NCBI RefSeq assembly: GCF_016908595.1
Contig: NZ_JAFBEC010000004.1
Span: 62,001-126,000, forward strand
Direction: 5' to 3'
Origin: Geomicrobium sediminis
GTDB lineage: Bacteria > Bacillota > Bacilli > Bacillales > Marinococcaceae
DNA length: 64,000 bases
Made by a program: the position numbers and the translations under genes. The notes below the pieces were generated by a model. The model was not told the origin of the DNA. It saw only the letters and a program-made list of their open reading frames with translations, and ran no database searches. Positions within the stretch are counted from its first letter, which is position 1, and every line of letters starts with the position of its first letter. Below are positions 8,897 through 17,553 of this stretch, piece by piece.

Positions 8897-8929
8897 GCAC
8901 GACAGTAAGGTTTGAAAGGATAGATAAGT

Positions 8930-9880
8930 ATGAAAATCGTTTTTATGGGAACACCAGATTTTGCTGTACCTGTGCTTTCTATGCTCGTTGAAGAAGGTCA
9001 TGATGTCATCCGTGTCGTCACTCAACCCGATCGTCCGAAGGGACGCAAAAGAGAGCTCATTAAAACGCCTGTGAAAGTTGAAGCTGAGAAACATGACATC
9101 CCCGTGTTTCAACCCGAGAAACTTCGTGATGAAGAAGCGGTAGAACAAGCCATCGAAGGAAATCCTGATTTGATTGTAACTGCTGCTTACGGTCAACTTT
9201 TGCCAGAGTCGATTTTAACAGCTCCAAAATACGGTGCGGTTAACGTTCACGCTTCACTATTGCCGGCTTATCGTGGAGGCGCTCCGATCCATCAGTCCAT
9301 CATCGATGGACAAAAAGAAACTGGCGTGACAATTATGTACATGGTGAAGCGATTGGATGCAGGCGATATGCTTCTTCAAGAAGCCATCAACATTGAAGAA
9401 GACGATACAGTTGGAACGATGCACGACAAGCTAAGTGCGCTTGGTGCGAAGCTCTTAAAAGAAACGTTGCCACATCTTGAAAATGGAACGGTCCAACCAG
9501 TACAACAAGATGAAGAAAAGGTAACGTATGCACCGAACATCGCTCGTGGTGCAGAACGTATTGATTGGACGAAATCTGCCCAAGCTGTTCATAACCAAAT
9601 TCGTGGTATGAATCCGTGGCCGGTTGCTTTTACGACGTGGAATGGTCAGTCGCTTAAATTATGGAAGTCTGAGCTTAGTGATAAGAACTTTGATGCGAAT
9701 CCTGGAACGGTTGTGGAACGTGAACAAGATTCATTTACCGTTGTTGCGGGAGACCATCAAGGGGTAAAGTTACTTCTCGTCCAACCAGCAGGCAAAAAAG
9801 CCATGGAAGCCTCTGATTTTCTTAGAGGAAAAGGCCAATCCTTAAACGTTGGAGATGTACTCAAAGATGACAAAGAATGA
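8930..9880 (+). CDS. fmt: Methionyl-tRNA formyltransferase
   Basis: A 316-residue enzyme that formylates initiator Met-tRNA using 10-formyl-tetrahydrofolate. It starts with MKIVFMGTPDFAVPVL and has the catalytic NVHASLLPAYRGGAP segment (about 105-119) and RLDAGDML with the catalytic aspartate near 143; the C-terminal OB-like domain shows NPWP. Length is as expected. The last bases overlap the start of rsmB by 14 bp. Peptide deformylase (def), its usual neighbour and functional partner, is not in this window. Confidence 0.97.
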   Translation: MKIVFMGTPDFAVPVLSMLVEEGHDVIRVVTQPDRPKGRKRELIKTPVKVEAEKHDIPVFQPEKLRDEEAVEQAIEGNPDLIVTAAYGQLLPESILTAPKYGAVNVHASLLPAYRGGAPIHQSIIDGQKETGVTIMYMVKRLDAGDMLLQEAINIEEDDTVGTMHDKLSALGAKLLKETLPHLENGTVQPVQQDEEKVTYAPNIARGAERIDWTKSAQAVHNQIRGMNPWPVAFTTWNGQSLKLWKSELSDKNFDANPGTVVEREQDSFTVVAGDHQGVKLLLVQPAGKKAMEASDFLRGKGQSLNVGDVLKDDKE

Positions 9881-11228
9881 AAACCCACGTTACGTGGCAG
9901 CAAAAACGCTCCAAGCAGTGTTCTTCAAAGGGGCCTATAGCCATCTAGCACTTGATGAACAACTTAAAAACCATCAATTATCGGCTGTGGATCAACGGTT
10001 TGTAACAGAGGTGGTTTATGGTACGATAAAACGATTGAATACGATTGATTATCTTTTAAATGGTGTAATGAAAAACAAAGTCCACAAAAGTGATCAACGA
10101 ATTCAAGTCATTCTACGAATGGCAGTTTACCAAATGTTTTATTTGGATCGCATTCCCGAACGAGCAGCAATTCACGAAGCAGTTGAGCTTTCAAAACAAT
10201 GGGGGAGAGTTGGTCTTAAAGGTTTAATCAACGGCGTTTTACGTTCGTTGTCAAGACAAGGGCTTCCTGATTTTTCTTCCATTACACCAAGTTCTAAACG
10301 AATTGCGATTGAAACCTCTCACCCCGAATGGCTCGTTAAACGTTGGATCAACGCTTACGGTGAAGAAGAAACGAGGCGTTTATGTACAACTAATAGCGAA
10401 CGGGGCAAAACGACGATTCGAGTGAATCTAAGGGTTACGACTGTTGATGCTGTTCAAGCAGAGCTCTTTGAAGAAGGAATTGAAACGGTTAAGGGTGAGC
10501 TTACGAAAGAGAGCTTAATCGTCACAAAGGGCGTCGTCACAAAAAGTGCCGCGTTCAAAGAAGGGCGACTTAGCATTCAAGATGAAAGCTCCATGCTCGT
10601 GGCAAGAGCACTAAACCCAAAACCTTCGATGAAGATGTTGGATACGTGTGCGGCTCCAGGCGGTAAAACGATGCATGCTGCCGAATTAATGAACGATGAG
10701 GGTGAGATTATTGCCAATGATGTGCATGCTCATAAAAAGCGTCTCATTGAAAAAGAAGCAAACCGACTGCAACTTTCGATTGTTCATGCAACGACTGAAG
10801 ACGCGGTGATACTTGCGAAAACGTACCAAGATGTGCGGTTTGATCGTATTTTAGTTGACGCACCGTGCAGTGGACTTGGCGTGCTTCGAAGTAAGCCAGA
10901 CATTAAATGGAATACAGATGAAAAAGAGATTCGGAAATTGCCAGCATTACAGCTTGATATTCTAAACACTGCGTCCAAACTACTCAAAGATGACGGAGTG
11001 CTCGTATATAGCACGTGTACAATTTTGCCAGAAGAGAACGAACACGTCGTTCAAGAGTTTCTAAAGAACAATGAAGACTTTACTCTAGATGAATCATTAC
11101 AAGAACGAATAAAGATACAAAGTGAAAATCAAGGATATACAACGATCTTGCCACATCAATATGGCAGTGACGGATTTTTTATTTGTGCAATGAAGAAGGG
11201 AAGTGCTCGTCATGGAAACGAGAACTAA
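9867..11228 (+). CDS. rsmB: 16S rRNA (cytosine-967-C5)-methyltransferase RsmB
   Basis: A 453-residue protein with an N-terminal NusB-like RNA-binding domain (about 1-140) and a C-terminal SAM methyltransferase domain. The SAM loop is [10 protein letters not shown] near 258; the two catalytic cysteines are in DAPCSGLG near 334 and [12 protein letters not shown] near 384, as in the RsmB/Sun family that methylates C967 of 16S rRNA. The start codon is uncertain: ATG 9867 has GGAG 12 nt upstream, and an in-frame ATG at 9855 is an alternative. It overlaps fmt, and rlmN overlaps its end. Confidence 0.94.
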   Translation: MTKNENPRYVAAKTLQAVFFKGAYSHLALDEQLKNHQLSAVDQRFVTEVVYGTIKRLNTIDYLLNGVMKNKVHKSDQRIQVILRMAVYQMFYLDRIPERAAIHEAVELSKQWGRVGLKGLINGVLRSLSRQGLPDFSSITPSSKRIAIETSHPEWLVKRWINAYGEEETRRLCTTNSERGKTTIRVNLRVTTVDAVQAELFEEGIETVKGELTKESLIVTKGVVTKSAAFKEGRLSIQDESSMLVARALNPKPSMKMLDTCAAPGGKTMHAAELMNDEGEIIANDVHAHKKRLIEKEANRLQLSIVHATTEDAVILAKTYQDVRFDRILVDAPCSGLGVLRSKPDIKWNTDEKEIRKLPALQLDILNTASKLLKDDGVLVYSTCTILPEENEHVVQEFLKNNEDFTLDESLQERIKIQSENQGYTTILPHQYGSDGFFICAMKKGSARHGNEN

Positions 11229-12309
11229 AAAGCGAGATATTACGAAAACAGCAACAGATGGAAAACGATCAATTCTTTCATTAACGTTTGAGCAATGGGA
11301 AGAGTGGATGAAAGAGAACAAAGAACCGAAGTTTCGTGCTAAGCAAATGTATGAATGGATCTATCGAAAGCGTGTCGACTCAATTGATGACATGACGAAC
11401 TTATCGATTACACTTCGTGAAAAGTTGAAAGAAGAATTTCGATTTACACGTTTAAAAGAAGTGCTTCGTCAAACGTCTGTTGACGGTACGGAGAAGTTTC
11501 TTTTTGAATTACACGATGGCTATTCAATTGAAACGGTTTTGATGCGTCATGATTACGGCAATAGCATCTGTGTTACAACACAAGTCGGTTGTCGCCTCGG
11601 TTGTACGTTTTGTGCATCAACACTTGGTGGCTTAAAGCGAAACCTAGAAGCAGGTGAAATTACAGCCCAAGTGTTAGACGTTCAACGTGCCCTTGATGCA
11701 AAAGGTGAGCGAGTCGACTCAATTGTCGTAATGGGAATTGGTGAGCCGTTTGACAACTATGAGAACTTAATGGGCTTTCTAAAAACAGTAAATCATGATG
11801 AAGGACTTAACATTGGTGCCCGTCATATTACCGTTTCAACGAGTGGAATGGTTCCTAAAATCTACAAGTTTGCTGATGAAGGAATGCAAATCAACTTTGC
11901 AATTTCTCTCCATGCGCCAAATGATGAAATCCGCGGTCGCTTAATGCCGATTAATAAAGCATTCCCTGTGAAGAAGTTAATGGAGTCAATTAAGTACTAT
12001 CAAAAGACGACAAAGCGTCGTGTTACATTTGAGTACGGTCTATTTGGTGGCGTAAACGATCAAGTTGAGCATGCTGAAGAGTTAGCTGAGCTCATTAAAG
12101 ACCTTAAATGTCACGTCAACCTCATTCCAGTAAATGATGTTGTTGAACGTAACTACGTACGTACAAGTCGCGAAGATATTTTTGAATTTGAACGTACGTT
12201 AAAAGAAAAAGGAGTACTCGTCACAATCCGTCGTGAACAAGGGCATGATATTGATGCTGCTTGCGGACAATTACGCGCAAAAGAACGCGCTGAAGAAACG
12301 AAGGTGTGA
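11212..12309 (+). CDS. rlmN: Dual-specificity 23S rRNA / tRNA adenine-C2 methyltransferase RlmN
   Basis: A 365-residue radical-SAM enzyme that methylates C2 of A2503 in 23S rRNA and of A37 in some tRNAs. The iron-sulfur cluster cysteines are C127, C131 and C134 in [14 protein letters not shown]; the C-terminal catalytic cysteine is C351 in [17 protein letters not shown] supplies the SAM-contact motif. ATG 11212 lies inside the end of rsmB and has GAAGGG upstream. The stop overlaps the start region of prpC, so rsmB-rlmN-prpC-prkC are translationally linked. Confidence 0.97.
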   Translation: METRTKKRDITKTATDGKRSILSLTFEQWEEWMKENKEPKFRAKQMYEWIYRKRVDSIDDMTNLSITLREKLKEEFRFTRLKEVLRQTSVDGTEKFLFELHDGYSIETVLMRHDYGNSICVTTQVGCRLGCTFCASTLGGLKRNLEAGEITAQVLDVQRALDAKGERVDSIVVMGIGEPFDNYENLMGFLKTVNHDEGLNIGARHITVSTSGMVPKIYKFADEGMQINFAISLHAPNDEIRGRLMPINKAFPVKKLMESIKYYQKTTKRRVTFEYGLFGGVNDQVEHAEELAELIKDLKCHVNLIPVNDVVERNYVRTSREDIFEFERTLKEKGVLVTIRREQGHDIDAACGQLRAKERAEETKV

Positions 12310-12311
12310 GT

Positions 12312-13052
12312 GTGAAAGTTGAGCTTCGAAGTGATGTAGGTAAGATGAGAGAACATAATGAAGATGTATGTGATTATTTTCTCTCAGATGATCTTCTTCT
12401 CGCAGTTGTAGCTGATGGCATGGGTGGCCATAAAGCTGGAGATGTTGCGAGTGAACTTGCCATTCAAACGTTAAGAGAAGCATGGAAGAAACAAGCACCA
12501 CGTGCAACAGAAGAAGCCATGACATCATGGCTTCTTCATACGATTTCAGAAGCAAATGAACGCATTTATGAGCAATCGCTGACGAATACAGAAATGCGTG
12601 GCATGGGTACGACGATTGTCTGTGCACTCATAACCGAATCTGAAATGATTAGTGCTCACGTTGGTGATAGCCGCTTATACGTGAAAAAAGAACATCATAT
12701 TTCGCAAGTGACTCATGACCATACACTCGTAAATGAACTTTACCGTCAAGGTCAGATTTCAGAAGAAGAAGCCAAAAATCACCCACAAAAAAATGTCGTC
12801 ACACGCGCACTCGGCACAGAGAACCAGTGTAACATTGATGTGTTGCAGCATGAATTAAGCGAGACGGACACCATTATTTTGTGTTCGGATGGGCTTAGCG
12901 ACAAGTTATCAAACGATGATTTTGACGTTGTCTTAAATCAAGTTAATCGTTTAGAAGATAAAGCCGATCAACTATTGCAACTTGCTCTTGACCGTGGTGG
13001 CGAAGACAACATTACGTTCATTCTCATAGACAAGGGAGCGAACGAACTATGA
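12312..13052 (+). CDS. prpC: PP2C-family protein phosphatase PrpC (Stp)
   Basis: A 246-residue metal-dependent Ser/Thr phosphatase that reverses phosphorylation by the adjacent PrkC kinase. PP2C motifs: RSDVGKMREHNEDV at the N terminus, metal-binding DGMGGHKAGD (Asp near 35), GDSRLY near 118, CSDGLSD near 194 and GGEDNITF near 229. The start is GTG at 12312 with AAGGTG 5 nt upstream; an in-frame GTG at 12306 is possible. Its stop overlaps the prkC start by 4 bp, fixing kinase and phosphatase in one translational unit. Confidence 0.95.
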   Translation: MKVELRSDVGKMREHNEDVCDYFLSDDLLLAVVADGMGGHKAGDVASELAIQTLREAWKKQAPRATEEAMTSWLLHTISEANERIYEQSLTNTEMRGMGTTIVCALITESEMISAHVGDSRLYVKKEHHISQVTHDHTLVNELYRQGQISEEEAKNHPQKNVVTRALGTENQCNIDVLQHELSETDTIILCSDGLSDKLSNDDFDVVLNQVNRLEDKADQLLQLALDRGGEDNITFILIDKGANEL

Positions 13053-15010
13053 TAGGGTTACGGATTGATGGACGTTATGAAGTCATTGAAGCCATCGGTG
13101 GTGGCGGGATGGCAAACGTTTACCGAGCACGAGATGTTATTTTAGAGCGTGATGTAGCTGTGAAGGTTTTACAACCTCAATATACACACGACGAAGCATT
13201 TATACGTAGATTTAGACGTGAAGCTCAGGCGGCGACCAGCTTAATTCATCCAAACGTTGTTGACATTTATGATGTTGGTGAAGAAGATCAGACGTTTTAC
13301 ATCGTGATGGAATACGTTGGTGGTAGTACATTAAAAGAAAAAATAGTTCGAGAAGGTGCGCTTGCGTTTCAAGAAGTACTCCAAATCTTTGATCAAATTT
13401 CTTCAGCGATTGCGTATGCCCATGACCAAGGAATTGTTCACCGTGACGTTAAACCACACAACATCCTTCTTGATGAAGATGGCACGGTAAAAGTAACGGA
13501 TTTTGGGATTGCAAGAGCTGCCTCAGCTGCGACGATTACACATACGAATTCTGTCCTCGGTTCTGTTCATTATTTATCTCCTGAACAAGCACGTGGTGGG
13601 GCGGTTACGTTAAAAGCGGACATTTATGCTTTAGGCGTTGTGCTTTATGAAATGATTACAGGGACATTGCCGTTTGATGCAGATTCTGCGGTTTCAATTG
13701 CACTCAAACATTTGCAAGAGAAGATTCCGAACGCAAAAGCGTTGCGCCCTGACTTACCAGAGAGCATGAACAATATCATTCGTAGAGCTACTGCGAAAGA
13801 TCCGTTGTACCGTTATGAGACGGTACACGACATGTTGCATGATGCAAAAACGGCGTTGTTACCAGAACGGATGAATGAAGCGCCACTAGAACTTGATGAT
13901 CAAAGTGAAGAAGAAACAAAAGTGCTACCCGTATTAAGCGATCAACAATCTTCTGAAGAAACAATTGTCGCTCCAAGTGAACAAACAGACCAAGAAGAAA
14001 ATGATACAAAAGCAAATGAGCCTAAGAAAAAGTCAAAGCGCAAGCGTTGGTTGTTTCCATTACTCGCATTTCTAATCATTGTACCAACAGCGCTCGTGCT
14101 AGGATTTATGGTCATTCCGTCTTGGTTTGCTGTAGATGAAGTGCAAGTGCCTGATGTTGTTGGTACGAATTACGAAGAAGCAGAGCAGTTGTTAGAAGAG
14201 CATGAACTAATCGTTACAATTGAGCGAGAATATCACGATGAAGTTGAACGTGATGTTGTCTATTACCAAGACCCAAGAGCGGGAAGAAATGTGAAAGTTG
14301 AAAGTGCGATTACACTTCGAGTGAGTGATGGTCCGGAAACGGTTGAAATGCAAGACTTAACAGGGATGAGTGTAGAGGATGCGCTTGATCTTCTTGAAGA
14401 ACTAGACATAGACGTTGAGACGACGAGTGAGCCTTCTGATGAGCAACCACCAGGGTACGTCATCAGCCAGACACCTGAGGCTGGTGAAGAGGTCATTCAA
14501 GACGAGCTATCGGTTCAACTCGTATACAGTGAAACACCACAAATGACACTCGGAGACCTTACAGGATCGAGTGAGCAAGCGGTGCGTAATTACCTTGAAT
14601 CTCATCAATTGTCAGGTTCATTTGATCGTGAATACTCTGAAACTGTGCCAGAAGGGCAAGTGATTACTCATGAGCCAGGACCGTACGTTACGATTGATGA
14701 AGGGTCTGACGTGACATTCGTGATTTCTAATGGTGAACCGCCTGTCGAAGAGGAAGAAACGCAAACCCGCTATGCGGAGATCCCCGTAAATGTGACTGAT
14801 CCAGAAGCTGGACAGTCGTATGACATTCGCATTGAATTTACAGATAGAACGACAGGGGACGACCCAGAGATTTTCGTTGAGGAAGAGATCACAGAATCGA
14901 CCGAATATCTCGTTCCTTTTGAAGTGAGCAAGAGTATACCGGGAACGTACACGTTGTATATTAACGACGAAGAAATGCAATCCAATACGCTAGAGTTCGA
15001 AGAAGACTAA
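13049..15010 (+). CDS. prkC: Membrane Ser/Thr kinase PrkC with PASTA domains
   Basis: A 653-residue receptor kinase. The cytosolic Hanks-type domain (1 to about 275) shows the glycine loop IGGGGMANVY, ATP-binding K39, the catalytic HRD with D133, DFG with D151, and a Thr-rich activation loop. A charged juxtamembrane linker leads to one membrane helix (about 332-357). Outside lie three PASTA repeats (about 363-430, 431-495, 496-565), which bind peptidoglycan fragments, and a final beta-rich domain (about 570-653). In B. subtilis PrkC senses muropeptides and promotes spore germination and stationary-phase control; substrates include RsgA (CpgA), which is encoded next. Confidence 0.97.
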   Translation: MIGLRIDGRYEVIEAIGGGGMANVYRARDVILERDVAVKVLQPQYTHDEAFIRRFRREAQAATSLIHPNVVDIYDVGEEDQTFYIVMEYVGGSTLKEKIVREGALAFQEVLQIFDQISSAIAYAHDQGIVHRDVKPHNILLDEDGTVKVTDFGIARAASAATITHTNSVLGSVHYLSPEQARGGAVTLKADIYALGVVLYEMITGTLPFDADSAVSIALKHLQEKIPNAKALRPDLPESMNNIIRRATAKDPLYRYETVHDMLHDAKTALLPERMNEAPLELDDQSEEETKVLPVLSDQQSSEETIVAPSEQTDQEENDTKANEPKKKSKRKRWLFPLLAFLIIVPTALVLGFMVIPSWFAVDEVQVPDVVGTNYEEAEQLLEEHELIVTIEREYHDEVERDVVYYQDPRAGRNVKVESAITLRVSDGPETVEMQDLTGMSVEDALDLLEELDIDVETTSEPSDEQPPGYVISQTPEAGEEVIQDELSVQLVYSETPQMTLGDLTGSSEQAVRNYLESHQLSGSFDREYSETVPEGQVITHEPGPYVTIDEGSDVTFVISNGEPPVEEEETQTRYAEIPVNVTDPEAGQSYDIRIEFTDRTTGDDPEIFVEEEITESTEYLVPFEVSKSIPGTYTLYINDEEMQSNTLEFEED

Positions 15011-15022
15011 GGAGGAGATTCG

Positions 15023-15886
15023 TTGCAAGCAGGCCAAATTATAAAAGCCGTCGGTGGATTCTACGATGTTTTACATGATGGAGAGGTTACGCGTTGTCGG
15101 GCACGTGGATTGTTTCGTAAGCAAAAGATTAAACCGCTCGTTGGTGACTTTGTCACGTTTGAAGAGGAATATGTTCAAACAGTCGAATCGAGATCAAATG
15201 AGATGCATCGTCCACCGATTGCAAATGTCAATCAAGCACTACTCGTTATGTCTTCGACGAAACCGGAGTTCAGTACGTATTTACTAGACCGATTGCTCGT
15301 CCATACAGAAGCGATGGAAGTTGAATCGGTCATTATCATTTCGAAAATGGACCTTGCAAGTGAAGAAATAAAGCGAGAAGTTCAAAGCAAAGCAAGTCGA
15401 TATGAATCACTCGGTTATACAGTCGTTTATACGCCAGGTGATGACGATCTTGACGTTATTCGAGAACGATTGAAAAACCGTACCACTGTCGTTGCGGGGC
15501 AGTCTGGCGTCGGTAAATCAACGCTATTAAATCGTGTTGATGACTCATTAAACCTTCAAACAGGTGAAATTTCGCAACAATTATCAAGGGGGAAACATAC
15601 GACACGTCACGTTGAGTTATTGCAAACGTGTGGAGGTCAAGTCGCAGATACTCCCGGCTTTAGCTCCCTTGATTTTACGGGGATTGACCTTGATGTTTTA
15701 GCAGATAGCTTTCTTGAAATCTATGAGGTGTCCAAAGACTGTAAATACCGAGGCTGTACGCATCGCAGAGAAGATGGTTGTGCAGTAAAGGCTGCGGTTG
15801 AAACAGATGAAATTGCACCGTATCGATACGACAATTATTTGGCATTTTACAACGAAAAAGAAGAAGAAGAAAAGCGGAGGTTTTAA
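15023..15886 (+). CDS. rsgA: Ribosome small-subunit-dependent GTPase A
   Basis: A 287-residue circularly permuted GTPase (YloQ/CpgA) that checks late maturation of the 30S subunit. It has an N-terminal OB fold (about 1-65), then permuted G motifs: G4 SKMD near 109, G1 GQSGVGKSTLLN at about 159-170, and G3 DTPGFSS near 210, followed by the zinc site CKYRGCTHRREDGC near 240-253. The start is TTG with GGAGGAG upstream. Twelve bp separate it from prkC, whose B. subtilis homologue phosphorylates it. Confidence 0.96.
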   Translation: MQAGQIIKAVGGFYDVLHDGEVTRCRARGLFRKQKIKPLVGDFVTFEEEYVQTVESRSNEMHRPPIANVNQALLVMSSTKPEFSTYLLDRLLVHTEAMEVESVIIISKMDLASEEIKREVQSKASRYESLGYTVVYTPGDDDLDVIRERLKNRTTVVAGQSGVGKSTLLNRVDDSLNLQTGEISQQLSRGKHTTRHVELLQTCGGQVADTPGFSSLDFTGIDLDVLADSFLEIYEVSKDCKYRGCTHRREDGCAVKAAVETDEIAPYRYDNYLAFYNEKEEEEKRRF

Positions 15887-15890
15887 CACA

Positions 15891-16538
15891 ATGGCAATGA
15901 TCGCACCGTCAATCCTTTCAGCGGATTTTAAACAACTAGGCAACGACATCGAGGCAGTGAGCAATGCGGACTATATCCATGTAGACGTAATGGACGGAAA
16001 GTTCGTTCCTAACATTACAATTGGTCCTCTCATTGTTGATGCGGCAAAACGCTCAACATCACTACCACTTGATGTTCATTTAATGATTGAAGATCCAGAT
16101 CGGTACGTTGGAGACTTTGTCAAAGCCGGCGCAGACATCATTACGGTTCATGTAGAAGCATGTACTCACTTGCACCGGACGATTCAACTCATTAAAAGCC
16201 ATGGTGTTAAAGCGGGAGTTGCTTTAAATCCACATACTCCAGTAGCGATGGTTCAACATGTGATTGAAGACGTAGACCTCGTCTTGTTAATGACGGTTAA
16301 CCCTGGGTTTGGTGGACAAAGCTTTATTCAAGCTGTGCTACCTAAGATTGCTGAAGTACGTAAATTTGCAAATGAAGTGAACGAAGAGTTACTTATTGAA
16401 GTTGACGGAGGCGTTAACGAAGAAACGGCAAAACAATGTGTAGAACACGGAGCAAATCTGCTTGTGGCAGGATCACACATTTATAAACAAAATGACCGCA
16501 AGCAGGCGGTGGAACGGCTTAAAAGCATTACCGAGTAA
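15891..16538 (+). CDS. rpe: Ribulose-phosphate 3-epimerase
   Basis: A 215-residue TIM-barrel enzyme that interconverts ribulose 5-phosphate and xylulose 5-phosphate in the pentose phosphate pathway. Signatures: APSILSADF with the substrate-contact Ser, HVDVMDGKFVPN with metal-binding His and Asp, LDVHLMIEDP, and NPGFGGQ. ATG 15891 follows CGGAGG; ATG 15897 is a close alternative. It is the last gene of the rsmB-to-rpe unit. In B. subtilis thiN follows rpe; no such gene is present here. Confidence 0.96.
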   Translation: MAMIAPSILSADFKQLGNDIEAVSNADYIHVDVMDGKFVPNITIGPLIVDAAKRSTSLPLDVHLMIEDPDRYVGDFVKAGADIITVHVEACTHLHRTIQLIKSHGVKAGVALNPHTPVAMVQHVIEDVDLVLLMTVNPGFGGQSFIQAVLPKIAEVRKFANEVNEELLIEVDGGVNEETAKQCVEHGANLLVAGSHIYKQNDRKQAVERLKSITE

Positions 16539-16654
16539 TTTTTTATAAAAAACGATGTACTATTTCCTTCTGGGTGAATATACATATAGAAGAATCCGTA
16601 TGTGCCCGTCAGTGTTTGTCTTCGGAAAAAGCTGGCCTTCAAGGAGGAATTGGG

Positions 16655-16735
16655 ATGAAATTTTATACGATTAAGCTTCCGAAGTTTTTAGGTGGGGTTG
16701 TTCGCGCGATGCTGAACTCATTTAAGAAAGAGTAA
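16655..16735 (+). CDS. spoVM: Stage V sporulation protein SpoVM
   Basis: A 26-residue gene, too short for usual gene callers. The product begins MKFYTIKLPKFLGG and ends RAMLNSFKKE; it differs at only a few positions from the 26-residue B. subtilis SpoVM as recalled. SpoVM is an amphipathic helix that recognises the convex membrane of the forespore and anchors the coat ATPase SpoIVA. AAGGAGG lies nine nt before the ATG, the hydrophobic face is preserved, and the genomic place (after rpe, before convergent rpmB) is conserved. This is strong evidence for a spore former. A sigma-E promoter is expected from B. subtilis but could not be resolved. Confidence 0.95.
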   Translation: MKFYTIKLPKFLGGVVRAMLNSFKKE

Positions 16736-16740
16736 CCCCA

Positions 16741-16781
16741 AAAAAAGAAAAAGCACCGCTTAGCGGTGCTTTTTCTTTTTT
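16741..16781. terminator. Bidirectional terminator between spoVM and rpmB
   Basis: A stem of about 19 bp centred on AGCACCGC/GCGGTGCT with a 3-nt loop, flanked by A-rich and T-rich arms on either side. It serves spoVM on the + strand and rpmB on the - strand. Confidence 0.9.
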
Positions 16782-16809
16782 TCATTTTATAAAAACCGGT
16801 AAGTAGCGC

Positions 16810-16998
16810 TTAGACGCGCTCTACTTTACCGGCTTTCAACGCTTTTGCAGATACATATACTCGTTTAGGTTTCCCGTCAACTAGAATACGAACCTTTTGG
16901 ACATTTGCGCCCCAACGGCGTTTTGACGAGTTGTTCGCGTGGGAACGGTTATTACCGCTTGATGGTCCACGACCCGTAACAAAACATTTACGTGCCAT
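16810..16998 (-). CDS. rpmB: 50S ribosomal protein L28
   Basis: A 62-residue basic protein with [32 protein letters not shown] and the C-terminal [14 protein letters not shown], all typical of bacterial L28. The start is fixed by AAAGGAGGG upstream and by the family N terminus; a longer frame to 17052 has no support. It is the only ribosomal protein gene in the window on the minus strand, transcribed divergently from yloU and convergently with spoVM, the same arrangement as in B. subtilis. Only one cysteine is present, so this is the zinc-independent form. Confidence 0.97.
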   Translation of the reverse strand: MARKCFVTGRGPSSGNNRSHANNSSKRRWGANVQKVRILVDGKPKRVYVSAKALKAGKVERV

Positions 16999-17042
16999 CA
17001 GAATCCCTCCTTTATTTACTTCTCCCTTACTTGCACTCGAAC

Positions 17043-17072
17043 ATCTTAGCATAAAAATATGGAAGAAATCAA
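17043..17072 (-). promoter_or_regulatory. Candidate rpmB promoter
   Basis: On the minus strand TTGATT (17072-17067), an 18-nt spacer and TAAGAT (17048-17043), the latter preceded by TGC (extended -10). Confidence 0.45.
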
Positions 17073-17089
17073 TATAGATTTATGAACAG

Positions 17090-17117
17090 TTGCTTTATAA
17101 AAGCTGAAAAATATAGT
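17090..17117 (+). promoter_or_regulatory. Candidate promoter for yloU-fakA
   Basis: TTGCTT (17090-17095), 16-nt spacer, TATAGT (17112-17117), about 47 bp before the yloU start codon and divergent to the rpmB promoter. Confidence 0.45.
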
Positions 17118-17163
17118 AAACTGTCGATAGTTATCATTACTGATGGATGAAAGGAGGATGGCT

Positions 17164-17526
17164 ATGGCCTTAGAAATGAATTCTCAACTAGGTTCCATTG
17201 ACATCTCAAAAGAAGTAGTTGCAACCGTTGCAGGAGGTGCAGCAACAGACTGTTATGGGATTGTAGGCATGGCCTCTCAAAAGCAGATCAAAGACGGAAT
17301 CTCTGAGCTTTTAAAGCGTGACAATTTCTCACGTGGAGTTGTCATCCGTGAAAACGAGGGAGATCTTATGATTGATATGTATATCATCGTAAGCTACGGC
17401 ACGAAGATCTCTGAAGTTGCTTACAATGTACAATCAAAAGTGAAATATCAACTAGAAAAATTACTGGGACTACAAGTAGAATCTGTGAATATCTTCGTTC
17501 AAGGTGTTCGCGTTTCTAATCCGTAA
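17164..17526 (+). CDS. yloU: Asp23/Gls24 family protein YloU
   Basis: A 120-residue member of the Asp23/Gls24 family, with the conserved phrases VVATVAGGAATDCYGIVGMAS, FSRGVVIRE and MYIIVSYGTKISEVAYNVQ. These proteins associate with the membrane-proximal cytosol and are linked to envelope homeostasis; YloU itself has no defined reaction. ATG 17164 is chosen because AAAGGAGG is 6 nt upstream; a longer frame starts at 17143. It directly precedes fakA (yloV), a pairing kept across Bacillota, suggesting a shared membrane-lipid role (inference). Confidence 0.93.
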   Translation: MALEMNSQLGSIDISKEVVATVAGGAATDCYGIVGMASQKQIKDGISELLKRDNFSRGVVIRENEGDLMIDMYIIVSYGTKISEVAYNVQSKVKYQLEKLLGLQVESVNIFVQGVRVSNP

Positions 17527-17553
17527 CGGTTGGACTAAATGAGGTGTGTATAA

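Noticed and set aside
16558-16600. Sigma-E promoter for spoVM
   Set aside because: Sequences such as GAATAT and CATATA occur, but no pair has both the right bases and spacing, so no coordinates are claimed.
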